DNA of 64,000 nucleotides. Origin: Chromatiaceae bacterium (GTDB taxonomy: Bacteria; Pseudomonadota; Gammaproteobacteria; Chromatiales; Chromatiaceae). The DNA is taken from contig JACKMT010000005.1 in assembly GCA_024235255.1 (NCBI GenBank), positions 124,001 to 188,000 on the forward strand, read 5' to 3'. Shown piece after piece: positions 9,146 to 17,077 of the stretch; within the stretch, counting starts at the first letter, position 1; each line of letters starts with the position of its first letter. The notes under the pieces are model-generated. The model ran no database searches and was not told the origin of the DNA. It worked only from the letters and a program-made list of their open reading frames with translations. Position numbers and translations under genes: made by a program.

Positions 9146-10189
9146 ATGAAAACCCCCGCAGATTTTTATAAACCCCTGGCCATCGGTGCGCCGGCTCCAT
9201 TGCGCGAACTACCTGTCGCATTGGAGCGCACGATCCATTTTTTTCCGCCGCATATCGAGAAGATGTGTGCCAAGGTGCCGTCGATGGTCAAGCAGGTCGA
9301 TGTACTGCTCGGTAATCTGGAGGATGCCATTCCGATCGAAGCGAAAGAGGCTGCCAGAGCCGGCTTTATCAAAGTGGCGCAAGAGGTCGATTTCGGCAAT
9401 ACCGGTTTGTGGACCCGCATCAATGCGCTCAACAGTCCCTGGTGTCTGGACGATATCACCCAGATCGTCGAGGCGGTGGGGGACAAACTGGATGTCCTGA
9501 TGGTGCCCAAAGTGGAAGGCGCCTGGGATATCCATTACGTCGATCAGCTGTTGGCTCAGCTGGAGGCGAAACACAAAGTCAATAAACCGATCATGATTCA
9601 CGCCATCCTGGAGACCGCGCAGGGGGTGATGAATATCAATGAGATCGCTCAGGCCAGCCCACGCATGCACGGCATGAGTCTGGGTCCGGCGGATCTGGCA
9701 GCCTCGCGCGGCATGAAGACGACCCGGGTTGGCGGCGGCCACCCGTTCTACGGTGTGCTGGCGGACCCCCGCGCGGACGGCGGCGAGCGCTCATTCTTTC
9801 AGCAGGACCTATGGCACTACACCGTCGCCCGCATGGTCGATGCCTGCATGGCCAACGGCCTGAAAGCATTTTACGGGCCGTTCGGCGACTTTGACGATAG
9901 CGACGCCTGCCAGGCTCAATTTCGCAACGCCTTTCTGCAGGGCTGCGTCGGTACCTGGACGCTGCACCCCAAGCAGATCGAGATCGCCAAGGATGTTTTC
10001 AGCCCAGAGGTCAAAGAGGTGCTGTTTGCCAAGCGAATTCTGGAAGCGATGCCGGACGGTTCCGGTGCGGTGCTGATCGATGGCAAGATGCAGGACGACG
10101 CCACCTGGAAACAGGCCAATGTTATCGTTAAGTTGGCCAAGCTAGTCGCATCCAAAGATCCCGAACGCGCGGCTGCTTACGGTTTTTAA
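9146..10189 (+). CDS. mcl: malyl-CoA/beta-methylmalyl-CoA/citramalyl-CoA lyase (Chloroflexus Mcl-like)
   Basis: A 347-residue CitE-superfamily lyase that, by recall, closely matches the trifunctional Mcl of Chloroflexus in length and in many blocks. These include Phe-Tyr-Lys-Pro-Leu-Ala-Ile-Gly-Ala-Pro near the start, Gly-Asn-Leu-Glu-Asp-Ala-Ile-Pro, Ile-Leu-Glu-Thr-Ala-Gln-Gly, Ser-Leu-Gly-Pro-Ala-Asp-Leu-Ala-Ala-Ser-Arg-Gly, and a C-terminal Asp-Gly-Lys-Met-Gln-Asp-Asp-Ala-Thr-Trp. In the bi-cycle this enzyme cleaves malyl-CoA, condenses propionyl-CoA with glyoxylate, and cleaves citramalyl-CoA to acetyl-CoA and pyruvate. A ribosome site (GGAG) precedes the ATG. The next gene, mct, begins 124 bases downstream after a small hairpin. 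Confidence 0.87.
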   Translation: MKTPADFYKPLAIGAPAPLRELPVALERTIHFFPPHIEKMCAKVPSMVKQVDVLLGNLEDAIPIEAKEAARAGFIKVAQEVDFGNTGLWTRINALNSPWCLDDITQIVEAVGDKLDVLMVPKVEGAWDIHYVDQLLAQLEAKHKVNKPIMIHAILETAQGVMNINEIAQASPRMHGMSLGPADLAASRGMKTTRVGGGHPFYGVLADPRADGGERSFFQQDLWHYTVARMVDACMANGLKAFYGPFGDFDDSDACQAQFRNAFLQGCVGTWTLHPKQIEIAKDVFSPEVKEVLFAKRILEAMPDGSGAVLIDGKMQDDATWKQANVIVKLAKLVASKDPERAAAYGF

Positions 10190-10207
10190 AAGGTTCGGCA
10201 CAGGCTT

Positions 10208-10234
10208 GTTCCGGAAACGGAACTTTCTGTTATT
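10208..10234 (+). terminator. small stem-loop with T-rich tail after mcl
   Basis: A six-base-pair perfect stem (GTTCCG / CGGAAC, loop GAAA) spans 10208-10223 and is followed by the T-rich run TTTCTGTTATT. It lies in the 124-base gap between mcl and mct. It could be a weak or partial terminator that lowers expression of the downstream genes; the stem is short. Confidence 0.35.
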
Positions 10235-10313
10235 CCGGCGGCTGCCAAAGTTGTTTGAAAGTGCGTCGGTAGCAAACGGTCACTGTTAAGCTGGTAAAGA
10301 GAGCAAGGAGATC

Positions 10314-11561
10314 ATGTTCAGAATATTGGAAGGAATGCGAATCGTCGAGGCGTCCGCCTTCGTTGCTGCTCCTTTGGGCGGAATGACACTGGGGCAGATG
10401 GGTGCAGATGTGATCCGTTTCGATCCCATCGAGGGTGGTTTGGATGCGCATCGTTGGCCGATTACGGAAAGGAAACAAAGCCTTTACTGGCCCGGCCTCA
10501 ACAAGGGCAAGCGATCATTGGCCATCGATACCCGGGTACCGGAAGGCCGCGAGATCATCCGTAATCTGATCACCCAGCCCGGTGAGGGCAGGGGCATGTT
10601 TCTGACCAATTTTCCAACCGCAGGGGGTTGGATGGGGTACGATAACTTACGGAAATATCGCGATGACCTGATCATGGTCAACCTGCTGGGCAACCCCGAC
10701 GGCAGTTCAGCGGTGGATTACACGGTCAACTGCGCTGCGGGCTTCCCCTACCTGACCGGCAATCCGGAAAGTGAGGACCTCACACCGCATCCGGTCAACC
10801 ATGTGTTGCCTGCATGGGATGCCATCGCCGGGATCAATCTGGCACTGGCGATGCTGGCAGCAGAGCGGCACCGGCGTCTGACCGGCGAGGGGCAGCTGGT
10901 TAAAATTGCATTATCCGATATCGCTTTTGCGATGACCGGCAACCTCGGCTACATTCAGGAAGCGCAGCTCAATAAGGAGGAGCGTCACGCCCAGGGCAAC
11001 TACCTCTACGGTGCCTATGGCTGCGACTTCAACACCAGCGATAACCGGCAGGTCTACATCGTCGTGGTGACCAACCGCATGTGGACCGAGCTGGGCAAGG
11101 CCACCGGGCTGACCGAGACATTCCGCTCCATCGAGCGCAATCTGGGCCTCGATTTCAAGCATGAAGGCGACCGTTTTAAAGCGAGCGCTGAGATCTCCGA
11201 ACCGTTGGCAGATTGGTGCCGCTGCCGAACACTGGCCGAAATTGATCAGAGCTTTTCAGGGACCGGTGTCTGCTGGGGTCCATACCAGACATTCAAGCAG
11301 ATGGTAACCGAGGATCCCCGCGTGTCTACCGCCAATCCGCTGTTCTCTACGTTGGAACAACCCGGTATCGGCCGTTATCTGGTGCCGGGATCCCCGATCC
11401 ATTTTGGTGCCTGCGAACGGCAGACGCCCCGCCGAGCCCCGATTCTGGGAGAGCATACCGATGAGATCCTGAGTCAGGATCTCGGCATGAGCGATAGCCA
11501 GATCGGCGCTTTGCGGGACGCGGGCGTGGTGGCCGGGCCGATTGAACTGGAGGCATATTGA
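10314..11561 (+). CDS. mct: mesaconyl-CoA C1-C4 CoA transferase
   Basis: A 415-residue CaiB/BaiF (family III) CoA-transferase. Mct moves CoA within one molecule, turning mesaconyl-C1-CoA into mesaconyl-C4-CoA, a step special to the 3-hydroxypropionate bi-cycle. The N-terminus has the family pattern Leu-Glu-Gly-Met-Arg-Ile-Val-Glu. The catalytic Asp is Asp169, in His-Val-Leu-Pro-Ala-Trp-Asp-Ala-Ile-Ala-Gly. Length is close to the Chloroflexus enzyme (about 409). The gene stands between a malyl-CoA lyase and a Meh-type hydratase, the same partners as in Chloroflexus, which supports Mct over other CaiB enzymes. Its stop overlaps the meh start by one base (TGATG), so the two are probably translationally coupled. 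Confidence 0.87.
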   Translation: MFRILEGMRIVEASAFVAAPLGGMTLGQMGADVIRFDPIEGGLDAHRWPITERKQSLYWPGLNKGKRSLAIDTRVPEGREIIRNLITQPGEGRGMFLTNFPTAGGWMGYDNLRKYRDDLIMVNLLGNPDGSSAVDYTVNCAAGFPYLTGNPESEDLTPHPVNHVLPAWDAIAGINLALAMLAAERHRRLTGEGQLVKIALSDIAFAMTGNLGYIQEAQLNKEERHAQGNYLYGAYGCDFNTSDNRQVYIVVVTNRMWTELGKATGLTETFRSIERNLGLDFKHEGDRFKASAEISEPLADWCRCRTLAEIDQSFSGTGVCWGPYQTFKQMVTEDPRVSTANPLFSTLEQPGIGRYLVPGSPIHFGACERQTPRRAPILGEHTDEILSQDLGMSDSQIGALRDAGVVAGPIELEAY

Positions 11562-12412
11562 TGACCGGACAAAGCAGGCCGTTGAGCGACTGGATTGGCT
11601 CCAGGGAGACAAAGGAGGATGTCATTACGCTCGCACCGGCGTTGGGGATGAGCGCGCTGCTCGACAGGGAGGGACCGCTTCCCGAGACGGGAACACCGCT
11701 GCCTGCGCTTTGGCACTGGTTCTATTTTCTGCCCCAGGTGCCCGGCAGTAAGATCGGCACAGACGGTCATCCGCAACGGGGCGGATTTCTGCCGCCGGTG
11801 GATCTGCCGCGGCGCATGTTTGCCGGCGCTAGAATGGAGATTATTGCGCCGCTGGTTATCGGTCGTCCCGCCACCCGCGAAGGAACCGTACTCAAAGTGA
11901 CCGAGAAGTCCGGCAGCAGTGGGAAACTGGTATTCGTGACGGTTGAATACAAGATTTATCAGGCGGGCACGCTCTGCATCAGGGAGGAGCAGGATATTGT
12001 CTACAAGGAGGCCGGCGGTCGGATCGCCGCACCGGTGCCGCTGATAGAGTGGCCGGCCTTGCCGCCGGGCGCCTTGAGCCAGGTTGTCACACCGAATGAG
12101 GTCTTGCTGTTTCGGTTTTCCGCGCTCACGTTCAATGCCCACCGGATTCACTATGACCGCCGTTATGCCATGGAGGAGGAGGGGTATCCCGGTCTGGTGG
12201 TCCATGGACCGTTGACGGCCCTGATGCTGGCTGAGTTGGCGGCACACAATAGTAGCGGCCGTATCAACAGCTTCTCCTTCCAGGGCAGGGCGCCCCTTTT
12301 CGATCTGCACCCATTCAGGCTGTTTGGTATTAAGGAGAGTGATAAGGTAGTGCTGGAGGCACAGAGCCCAACCGGAGCAACCGCCATGACCGCAACCGCT
12401 GTGTTGGTCTGA
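11561..12412 (+). CDS. meh: mesaconyl-C4-CoA hydratase (MaoC/HTD2 type)
   Basis: A 283-residue hotdog-fold hydratase. Meh adds water to mesaconyl-C4-CoA to give (S)-citramalyl-CoA. Seen in the sequence: an N-terminal hotdog with Trp-His-Trp-Phe-Tyr-Phe-Leu-Pro around residues 50-57 and Gly-Gly-Phe-Leu-Pro-Pro-Val-Asp-Leu-Pro-Arg-Arg-Met. A C-terminal hotdog carries Phe-Asn-Ala-His-Arg-Ile-His-Tyr-Asp followed by Gly-Leu-Val-Val-His-Gly-Pro, typical of this group. Itaconyl-CoA hydratases are close relatives and catalyse a related reaction in the opposite direction, so itaconate use is the main alternative. The neighbouring mct and mch favour Meh. The start used is the ATG at 11561, one base overlapping mct; a TTG three bases earlier is less likely. 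Confidence 0.83.
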   Translation: MTGQSRPLSDWIGSRETKEDVITLAPALGMSALLDREGPLPETGTPLPALWHWFYFLPQVPGSKIGTDGHPQRGGFLPPVDLPRRMFAGARMEIIAPLVIGRPATREGTVLKVTEKSGSSGKLVFVTVEYKIYQAGTLCIREEQDIVYKEAGGRIAAPVPLIEWPALPPGALSQVVTPNEVLLFRFSALTFNAHRIHYDRRYAMEEEGYPGLVVHGPLTALMLAELAAHNSSGRINSFSFQGRAPLFDLHPFRLFGIKESDKVVLEAQSPTGATAMTATAVLV

Positions 12413-12453
12413 TCGCCGGGGTTCATCCTTTTTCAGTTGCCGGAGGCAACCGC

Positions 12454-14385
12454 ATGAAAAGCAAAATTGTTACCGCAGAAGAAGCCGTCGCTCTGGTGCA
12501 CGATGAAAATACCATCTGCTGCAATGGCTTTGTCCAGAGCGGTATTCCCGAAGCGCTGCTGGAGGCGTTGGAGAAGCGCTACCTGGAGACCGGTCATCCG
12601 AAGAATTTGCGCCTGTTTGCCGCCGCCGGGCAGGCGGACGGCAAGGAGCGTGGCTTGAACCGGTTCGGCCATGAGGGGATGCTGCGCAAAGTGGTGTCGG
12701 GTAACTGGGGACGCATGCCCAAAGTTGCCAAGCTGGCGCTCGACAACAAGGTGTTCGCCTACAATCTGCCGCAGGGTGTGATCTGTCAGCTCTATCGCAC
12801 GCTGGCATCCGGTAAGCCCGGCTTCTTCTCCAAAGTGGGTCTGCACACTTTTGTCGATCCGCGCCTGGAGGGCGGACGGGTCAATGAGGGTACCACCAAA
12901 GACATTGTGAAGTTGGTGGAAGTGGAGGGGGAGGAGTGGCTCTTCTATACCGTCGGCACCGTGGATGTAGCCTTCATCCGCGGCACCACCGCCGATCCTT
13001 CCGGCAATATCACAATGGAGCGGGAATCATTGACCCTGGACAACCTGGCCCAGGCGATGGCGGCCAAGAACTGCCATGGCATCGTTATTGCTCAGGTGGA
13101 GCGCATCGCCGAACAGGGCTCGTTGAATCCGCGTGACGTGAGAGTCCCGGGCATGCTGGTGGACTGCGTGGTCGTGGCAGAACCGCACAACCACATGCAG
13201 AGCTATGTCTGTCAGTACAGCCCGGCGCTTTCCAAAGAGATCCGGGTGCCGCTGGACTCGCTGGAGCCGATGCCGCTGGATGAACGCAAGGTGATCGCCC
13301 GGCGGGCTGCTTTCGAGCTGCCGCCAAACGGTATCGTCAACCTTGGCGTGGGCGTTCCGGAAGGGGTGGCAGCGGTGGCCAACGAAGAGAAGATAAGTCA
13401 ATACATCACCCTCACTTCGGAGGCGGGCACCGTAGGCGGCGTGTTGGCCAGCGGCGGCAACTTCGGCGCCGGAGTCAATTCAGATGCCATTTTCGATCAG
13501 AATCAGATGTTCGATTTCTATGACGGCGGCGGTCTGGATATGGCCTGCCTGGGTATGGCCGAGTGCGATGAGATGGGTAATGTCAATGTCAGTCGGTTCG
13601 GTCCCAGGTTGATCGGCTGCGGCGGCTTCATCAACATCAGCCAGAATACCCGCAGCATGATTTTTGCCGGTACCTTCACCGCCGGTGGGCTCAAGGTGGC
13701 GGTAGCCGAAGGCAAATTGCAGATTCTTCAGGAGGGGAGAGCGAGAAAGTTCGTCAAACAGGTCAATCAGGTGACCTTTAGCGGCGACTATGCGGCAAAG
13801 AGAGGTCAACCGGTCTATTTCGTCACCGAGCGCTGCGTCTTTCAGCGGGGCCGCAAAGGGCTGGTGCTGACCGAAGTCGCGCCGGGTATAGATATCGAAA
13901 AAGATATCCTGGCACATATGGATTTCACCCCCATCGTGCGGGATCCGATCCTGATGGATACCCGGATCTTCCGGGCTGAGCCGATGGGTCTGGAGGCCGA
14001 TCTGCTCAATCTGGATCTGGCAGACCGGATCAGCTACGATCCGACGCGCAACATTCTCTTCCTCAATTTCGAAGGGATGTATGTGCGCGTCAAGGCGGAT
14101 ATCGTCAGTCTGCGCAATCTGTTGGAGCAGCGCTGCAAGGAGATCGGCAAGCGGGTGGGGGTCTTTGTCAACTATGACACCTTCCGCATCAACGAGAATG
14201 TGGCGGACGATCTGGCGGATATGGACCGTTACATGCTGGAGCACTACTGGACCAACATCACCCGCTACGCCACCAGCGCCTTTATGCGGATGAAGCTTGA
14301 TCAGGCCTTCTCGCAGCGCAACATCGCCCCCCATGTATTCGAACGCAAAGAGGAGGCACAGGCATTCCTGACCTCGGCAAAATAG
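12454..14385 (+). CDS. family I acyl-CoA:carboxylate CoA-transferase with C-terminal extension
   Basis: A 643-residue family I CoA-transferase related to propionate CoA-transferase and YdiF. Such enzymes swap CoA between an acyl-CoA and a free acid via a glutamyl-CoA intermediate. The alpha half carries the Gly-Phe-Val-Gln-Ser-Gly-Ile-Pro glycine loop near residue 25. The beta half carries Gly-Val-Gly-Val-Pro-Glu-Gly-Val near 298-305 and the Ser-Glu-Ala-Gly-Thr-Val-Gly-Gly motif whose Glu323 sits where the catalytic Glu is expected. Relatives usually end near residue 530; about 110 further residues follow here and are unassigned. The gene lies inside the bi-cycle cluster (41 bases after meh, 102 before mch) with a GGAGG ribosome site. 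Likely role (inference): activating an acid such as propionate, acetate, malate or itaconate with CoA. Confidence 0.8.
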   Translation: MKSKIVTAEEAVALVHDENTICCNGFVQSGIPEALLEALEKRYLETGHPKNLRLFAAAGQADGKERGLNRFGHEGMLRKVVSGNWGRMPKVAKLALDNKVFAYNLPQGVICQLYRTLASGKPGFFSKVGLHTFVDPRLEGGRVNEGTTKDIVKLVEVEGEEWLFYTVGTVDVAFIRGTTADPSGNITMERESLTLDNLAQAMAAKNCHGIVIAQVERIAEQGSLNPRDVRVPGMLVDCVVVAEPHNHMQSYVCQYSPALSKEIRVPLDSLEPMPLDERKVIARRAAFELPPNGIVNLGVGVPEGVAAVANEEKISQYITLTSEAGTVGGVLASGGNFGAGVNSDAIFDQNQMFDFYDGGGLDMACLGMAECDEMGNVNVSRFGPRLIGCGGFINISQNTRSMIFAGTFTAGGLKVAVAEGKLQILQEGRARKFVKQVNQVTFSGDYAAKRGQPVYFVTERCVFQRGRKGLVLTEVAPGIDIEKDILAHMDFTPIVRDPILMDTRIFRAEPMGLEADLLNLDLADRISYDPTRNILFLNFEGMYVRVKADIVSLRNLLEQRCKEIGKRVGVFVNYDTFRINENVADDLADMDRYMLEHYWTNITRYATSAFMRMKLDQAFSQRNIAPHVFERKEEAQAFLTSAK

Positions 14386-14402
14386 AACGGCATCACTACC
14401 GG

Positions 14403-14446
14403 CGGCACCGGGGAGCGAGGCCACCTCTCTCCCTGTGTGCCGGACG
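14403..14446 (+). other. imperfect stem-loop between the CoA-transferase gene and mch
   Basis: CGGCAC at about 14403 can pair with GTGCCG at about 14441, with a further GGGGAG / CTCTCCC pairing inside. There is no T tract after it, so it is not an evident terminator. It may modulate expression of mch relative to the upstream genes. Confidence 0.3.
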
Positions 14447-14487
14447 CAAGCTGTCAATATAATTATCAATCCACCAAAGAGTACAAT

Positions 14488-15546
14488 ATGGCCAATAAAA
14501 CCAATCCAGGCAATTTCTTCGAGGATTTTCGACTCGGACAGAAGATCATCCACGCGACCCCACGGACCGTTACCCAGGGGGAGGGCGCTCTGTATACAGC
14601 GCTGTACGGCACCCGCTTTGCCGTGCACTCCTCCAGTGCCTTCTCGCAGCGCATCGGTCTGCCCGAGGCGCCGGTGGACGATATGCTGGTGTTCCATGTT
14701 GTATTCGGTAAAACCGTCCCGGATATCTCGCTCAATGCCATTGCCAATCTCGGCTATGCCCAAGGACGCTTTGGCCTGCCGGTCTATCCCGGTGACACTC
14801 TCAACACTGTCTCAGAGGTGATTGGTCTGAAGGAGAACTCCAACGGCAAAACCGGTACGGTCTATGTGCGCTCGGTCGGCACCAACCAGCGCGGCGAAGT
14901 GGTGTTGGACTACGTGCGCTGGGTGATGGTGCGCAAGGGCGATGTGAATGCCGAGGTGGCGGAGGCGGTCGTGCCCGAGTTGGCAAAATCCGTTGCTACC
15001 GCGGATCTGATCGTGCCGGAAGGGCTCGACCTCTCCGGCTACGACGCGCAGCTGGCGGGCAGTCCGCACTTCTGGGATGACTATGAAGCCGGCGAGAAGA
15101 TCGACCATGTGGACGCGATGACCGTTGAGGAGAGCGACCATATGATCGCCACCCGACTCTATCAGAATACCGCTAAGGTGCATTTCAACCAGCATACCGA
15201 GAAGGACGGCCGCTTCGGCAAGCGGATCGTCTACGGCGGCCATATCATCAGCCTGGCCCGCGCGTTGAGCTTCAACGGTCTGGCTAATGCCTTCAAGATT
15301 GCCGCCATCAACGGTGGACGGCATGTCGCGCCCATCTTCGCCGGCGACACGGTCTATGCTTGGACCCAGGTGTTGGAAAAAGAGCCGCTGCCGGGGCGAA
15401 GCGATGCCGGGGCGTTGCGTCTGCGGATGATTGCCGCGAAGGATCACGCCTGCAGTGATTTTCCGTACCAAAACGGCGATCGGACATATCATCCCGCAGT
15501 GGTGCTGGATTTCGACTACACGGTGTTGATGCCGCGTAAAGGGTGA
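14488..15546 (+). CDS. mch: mesaconyl-C1-CoA hydratase (beta-methylmalyl-CoA dehydratase)
   Basis: A 352-residue double-hotdog MaoC-type hydratase. Mch interconverts beta-methylmalyl-CoA and mesaconyl-C1-CoA. The N-terminal block Asn-Phe-Phe-Glu-Asp-Phe-Arg-Leu-Gly-Gln, the Thr-Gln-Gly-Glu-Gly-Ala-Leu-Tyr segment and the C-terminal hotdog are present. The last has Ala-Lys-Val-His-Phe-Asn and Arg-Ile-Val-Tyr-Gly-Gly-His-Ile-Ile-Ser (the MaoC catalytic region). Length is close to the Rhodobacter and Chloroflexus enzymes. The ATG at 14488 (Met-Ala-Asn-Lys) is chosen because the protein then starts just before the conserved block; the frame stays open upstream but without homology. Last gene of the cluster. 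Confidence 0.87.
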   Translation: MANKTNPGNFFEDFRLGQKIIHATPRTVTQGEGALYTALYGTRFAVHSSSAFSQRIGLPEAPVDDMLVFHVVFGKTVPDISLNAIANLGYAQGRFGLPVYPGDTLNTVSEVIGLKENSNGKTGTVYVRSVGTNQRGEVVLDYVRWVMVRKGDVNAEVAEAVVPELAKSVATADLIVPEGLDLSGYDAQLAGSPHFWDDYEAGEKIDHVDAMTVEESDHMIATRLYQNTAKVHFNQHTEKDGRFGKRIVYGGHIISLARALSFNGLANAFKIAAINGGRHVAPIFAGDTVYAWTQVLEKEPLPGRSDAGALRLRMIAAKDHACSDFPYQNGDRTYHPAVVLDFDYTVLMPRKG

Positions 15547-15740
15547 TGAGTTTGATTTTGCATGAACAGTTTATGTAAACCGGGAGCACCCTGTTCAGGA
15601 AACATCCGACAGATTATTTTCACTATGCTGGACAGTTGCCGGTCACATCGAGATTCCTGTGGGTCTGCTTTTCAGCGTACCCTGAGGATCACAAGTTTGA
15701 ATTGATTGCCAGTAATAGCCATAACCGGAATCATTCAGCG

Positions 15741-15780
15741 CAAAGAAAAACCCCACCAGGGCGAACCATAGTGGGGTGGT
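15741..15780 (-). terminator. rho-independent terminator after the PEP-CTERM gene
   Basis: Read on the minus strand, GTGGGG (15771-15776) pairs with CCCCAC (15751-15756), with a 14-base loop. Five T residues and a further T-rich stretch follow. It lies about 20 bases past the stop of the minus-strand gene that ends at 15800. Confidence 0.75.
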
Positions 15781-15799
15781 ATTAAAGGGCTGCGGTAAG

Positions 15800-16456
15800 C
15801 TATGTGGCAATCTTCCGCTTCCACCTGGAGCCGATACAGGCTAGGCCGAGAGTCATGAGCGCGAGTGTCGCGGGTTCGGGAACGGCTGAGAATTGATTCG
15901 GGCGCTGCTGCCACAGAAAATTGTTACCATTATTAAGAGCATCTAATTCTGTGATAATAACAGCAGTGTTGCCGCTCAGGAGTGTGCCGTTAAAATAGTC
16001 GTTGAAGTCACGAACGTCGGAAATTTCGTCCACCAGAATTTGGGTCCAGGTATCGGAAGATCTGGGCGCCCCAAATGTCAGACCGTCACCTTGATTTGAA
16101 GTCGTCCATCCAGAGGGAACATGCGCAGGTAAAGGCAACGGATCGGCAGCGTCATCGCCGTCACCAGCAATGTCAAGCAACTCGTTGGCCAAGCGCGTCC
16201 AATCCACACCACTGTTGTTGATAATGGTTTTGGTTACAGTCCAATTATCACCGGTTAAGGCCTCGAACAGTAACGACCCCGTGCCAGCATTGGTCCATGT
16301 CTCGGTAAAGGCGATGGTTTTAGCAGTTTCATCTATTGTGATGTTAGTGAGACTGCTGATTCCGGCATTGTCAGGCCCCAAGGAAATAGTCACTGCATGG
16401 CTTAAGCCAGACCAGCCGATTAACGCCAAGCAAAGTGCTCGTTGAAGGGTTTCCAT
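15800..16456 (-). CDS. PEP-CTERM sorting-domain protein
   Basis: A 218-residue exported protein of unknown function. It starts with a signal peptide (hydrophobic residues about 6-20 ending Ser-His-Ala). It ends with a PEP-CTERM tail: Val-Pro-Glu-Pro-Ala-Thr, a hydrophobic helix of about 15 residues, then a basic Lys-Arg-Lys end. Such tails are cut by an exosortase (EpsH/XrtA type) during export of extracellular or biofilm-matrix proteins. The exosortase itself is not in the window. The middle part is rich in Asn, Asp, Thr and Gly and has no catalytic motif. A terminator follows the gene, so it is probably monocistronic. Confidence 0.82.
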   Translation of the reverse strand: METLQRALCLALIGWSGLSHAVTISLGPDNAGISSLTNITIDETAKTIAFTETWTNAGTGSLLFEALTGDNWTVTKTIINNSGVDWTRLANELLDIAGDGDDAADPLPLPAHVPSGWTTSNQGDGLTFGAPRSSDTWTQILVDEISDVRDFNDYFNGTLLSGNTAVIITELDALNNGNNFLWQQRPNQFSAVPEPATLALMTLGLACIGSRWKRKIAT

Positions 16457-17077
16457 TATGTAATTTCTCCATGTGGACTTTACTAAAATTATGTATGAGG
16501 GTGGTATTTAAGATGCATAAATAATATCCACTTGATTGTTTAAGCAATTTTTATGCTATAGTGAATTAAAATAATAAATTCAATCATTTGCGTTTTTTTG
16601 AAGATCTGGGAGAAAGGCGGGGTGTTAAAATTCCTGACACCTATCATGATAAGTCCACGTAGAGCTGCTGTGTGTTGAATCCAGGGGCTGCTTCCTCCAA
16701 AGTCAAAGCATTGAAAATACGCTTGGCAGCTGATGTTTCCTTAAGTTAATTCAAATGGTGTCAGTTTGTCCTTTACAGGCAACCCCCCATGTGCCTCCAA
16801 TTATTGAACTACGTTGACAAATCGCTGGTCAACGAGACCGCGGCTGCGATCTCTCCCTCGGCAGCGTTGACGTCCTAATTCGCTTGCAGTACGGTCACTC
16901 GATTGTGGCGGCGCTCTTCAACCCGGTTTTTTACTATGCAAGTGTCGGCCCAGGCAGAAACTCAAGAATCCCTACCGCTTGACCGATATAGCTGAACAGG
17001 CTGGTAGCCGGTTCGCCGCGAGCATGTGCGTTAAGCACCGGCACACCACTTTCCTCACTCATATTGGGAGTCCGGCA
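16457..17077. other. 621-base gap without a convincing gene
   Basis: No open frame here has recognisable coding character. The first about 120 bases are strongly AT-rich and likely carry the minus-strand promoter of the PEP-CTERM gene: TTGCTT near 16553 and an AT-rich -10-like TATTAT near 16530, read on the minus strand, low confidence. The rest shows no clear repeat or hairpin. A plus-strand frame extends from 16979 into the bacteriohemerythrin, but those 33 extra residues look like leader sequence, not protein. Confidence 0.4.

Noticed and set aside
13480..14763. 427-codon open frame on the minus strand
   Set aside because: Antisense to the CoA-transferase and the start of mch; no recognisable protein pattern.
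11561..15546. An itaconate-degradation cluster (Ict-Ich-Ccl) as the main reading
   Set aside because: The CoA-transferase, MaoC and CitE families fit, but mct and a true mch are not needed for itaconate. Their presence favours the bi-cycle arm; itaconate use stays as an alternative for the CoA-transferase and Meh.
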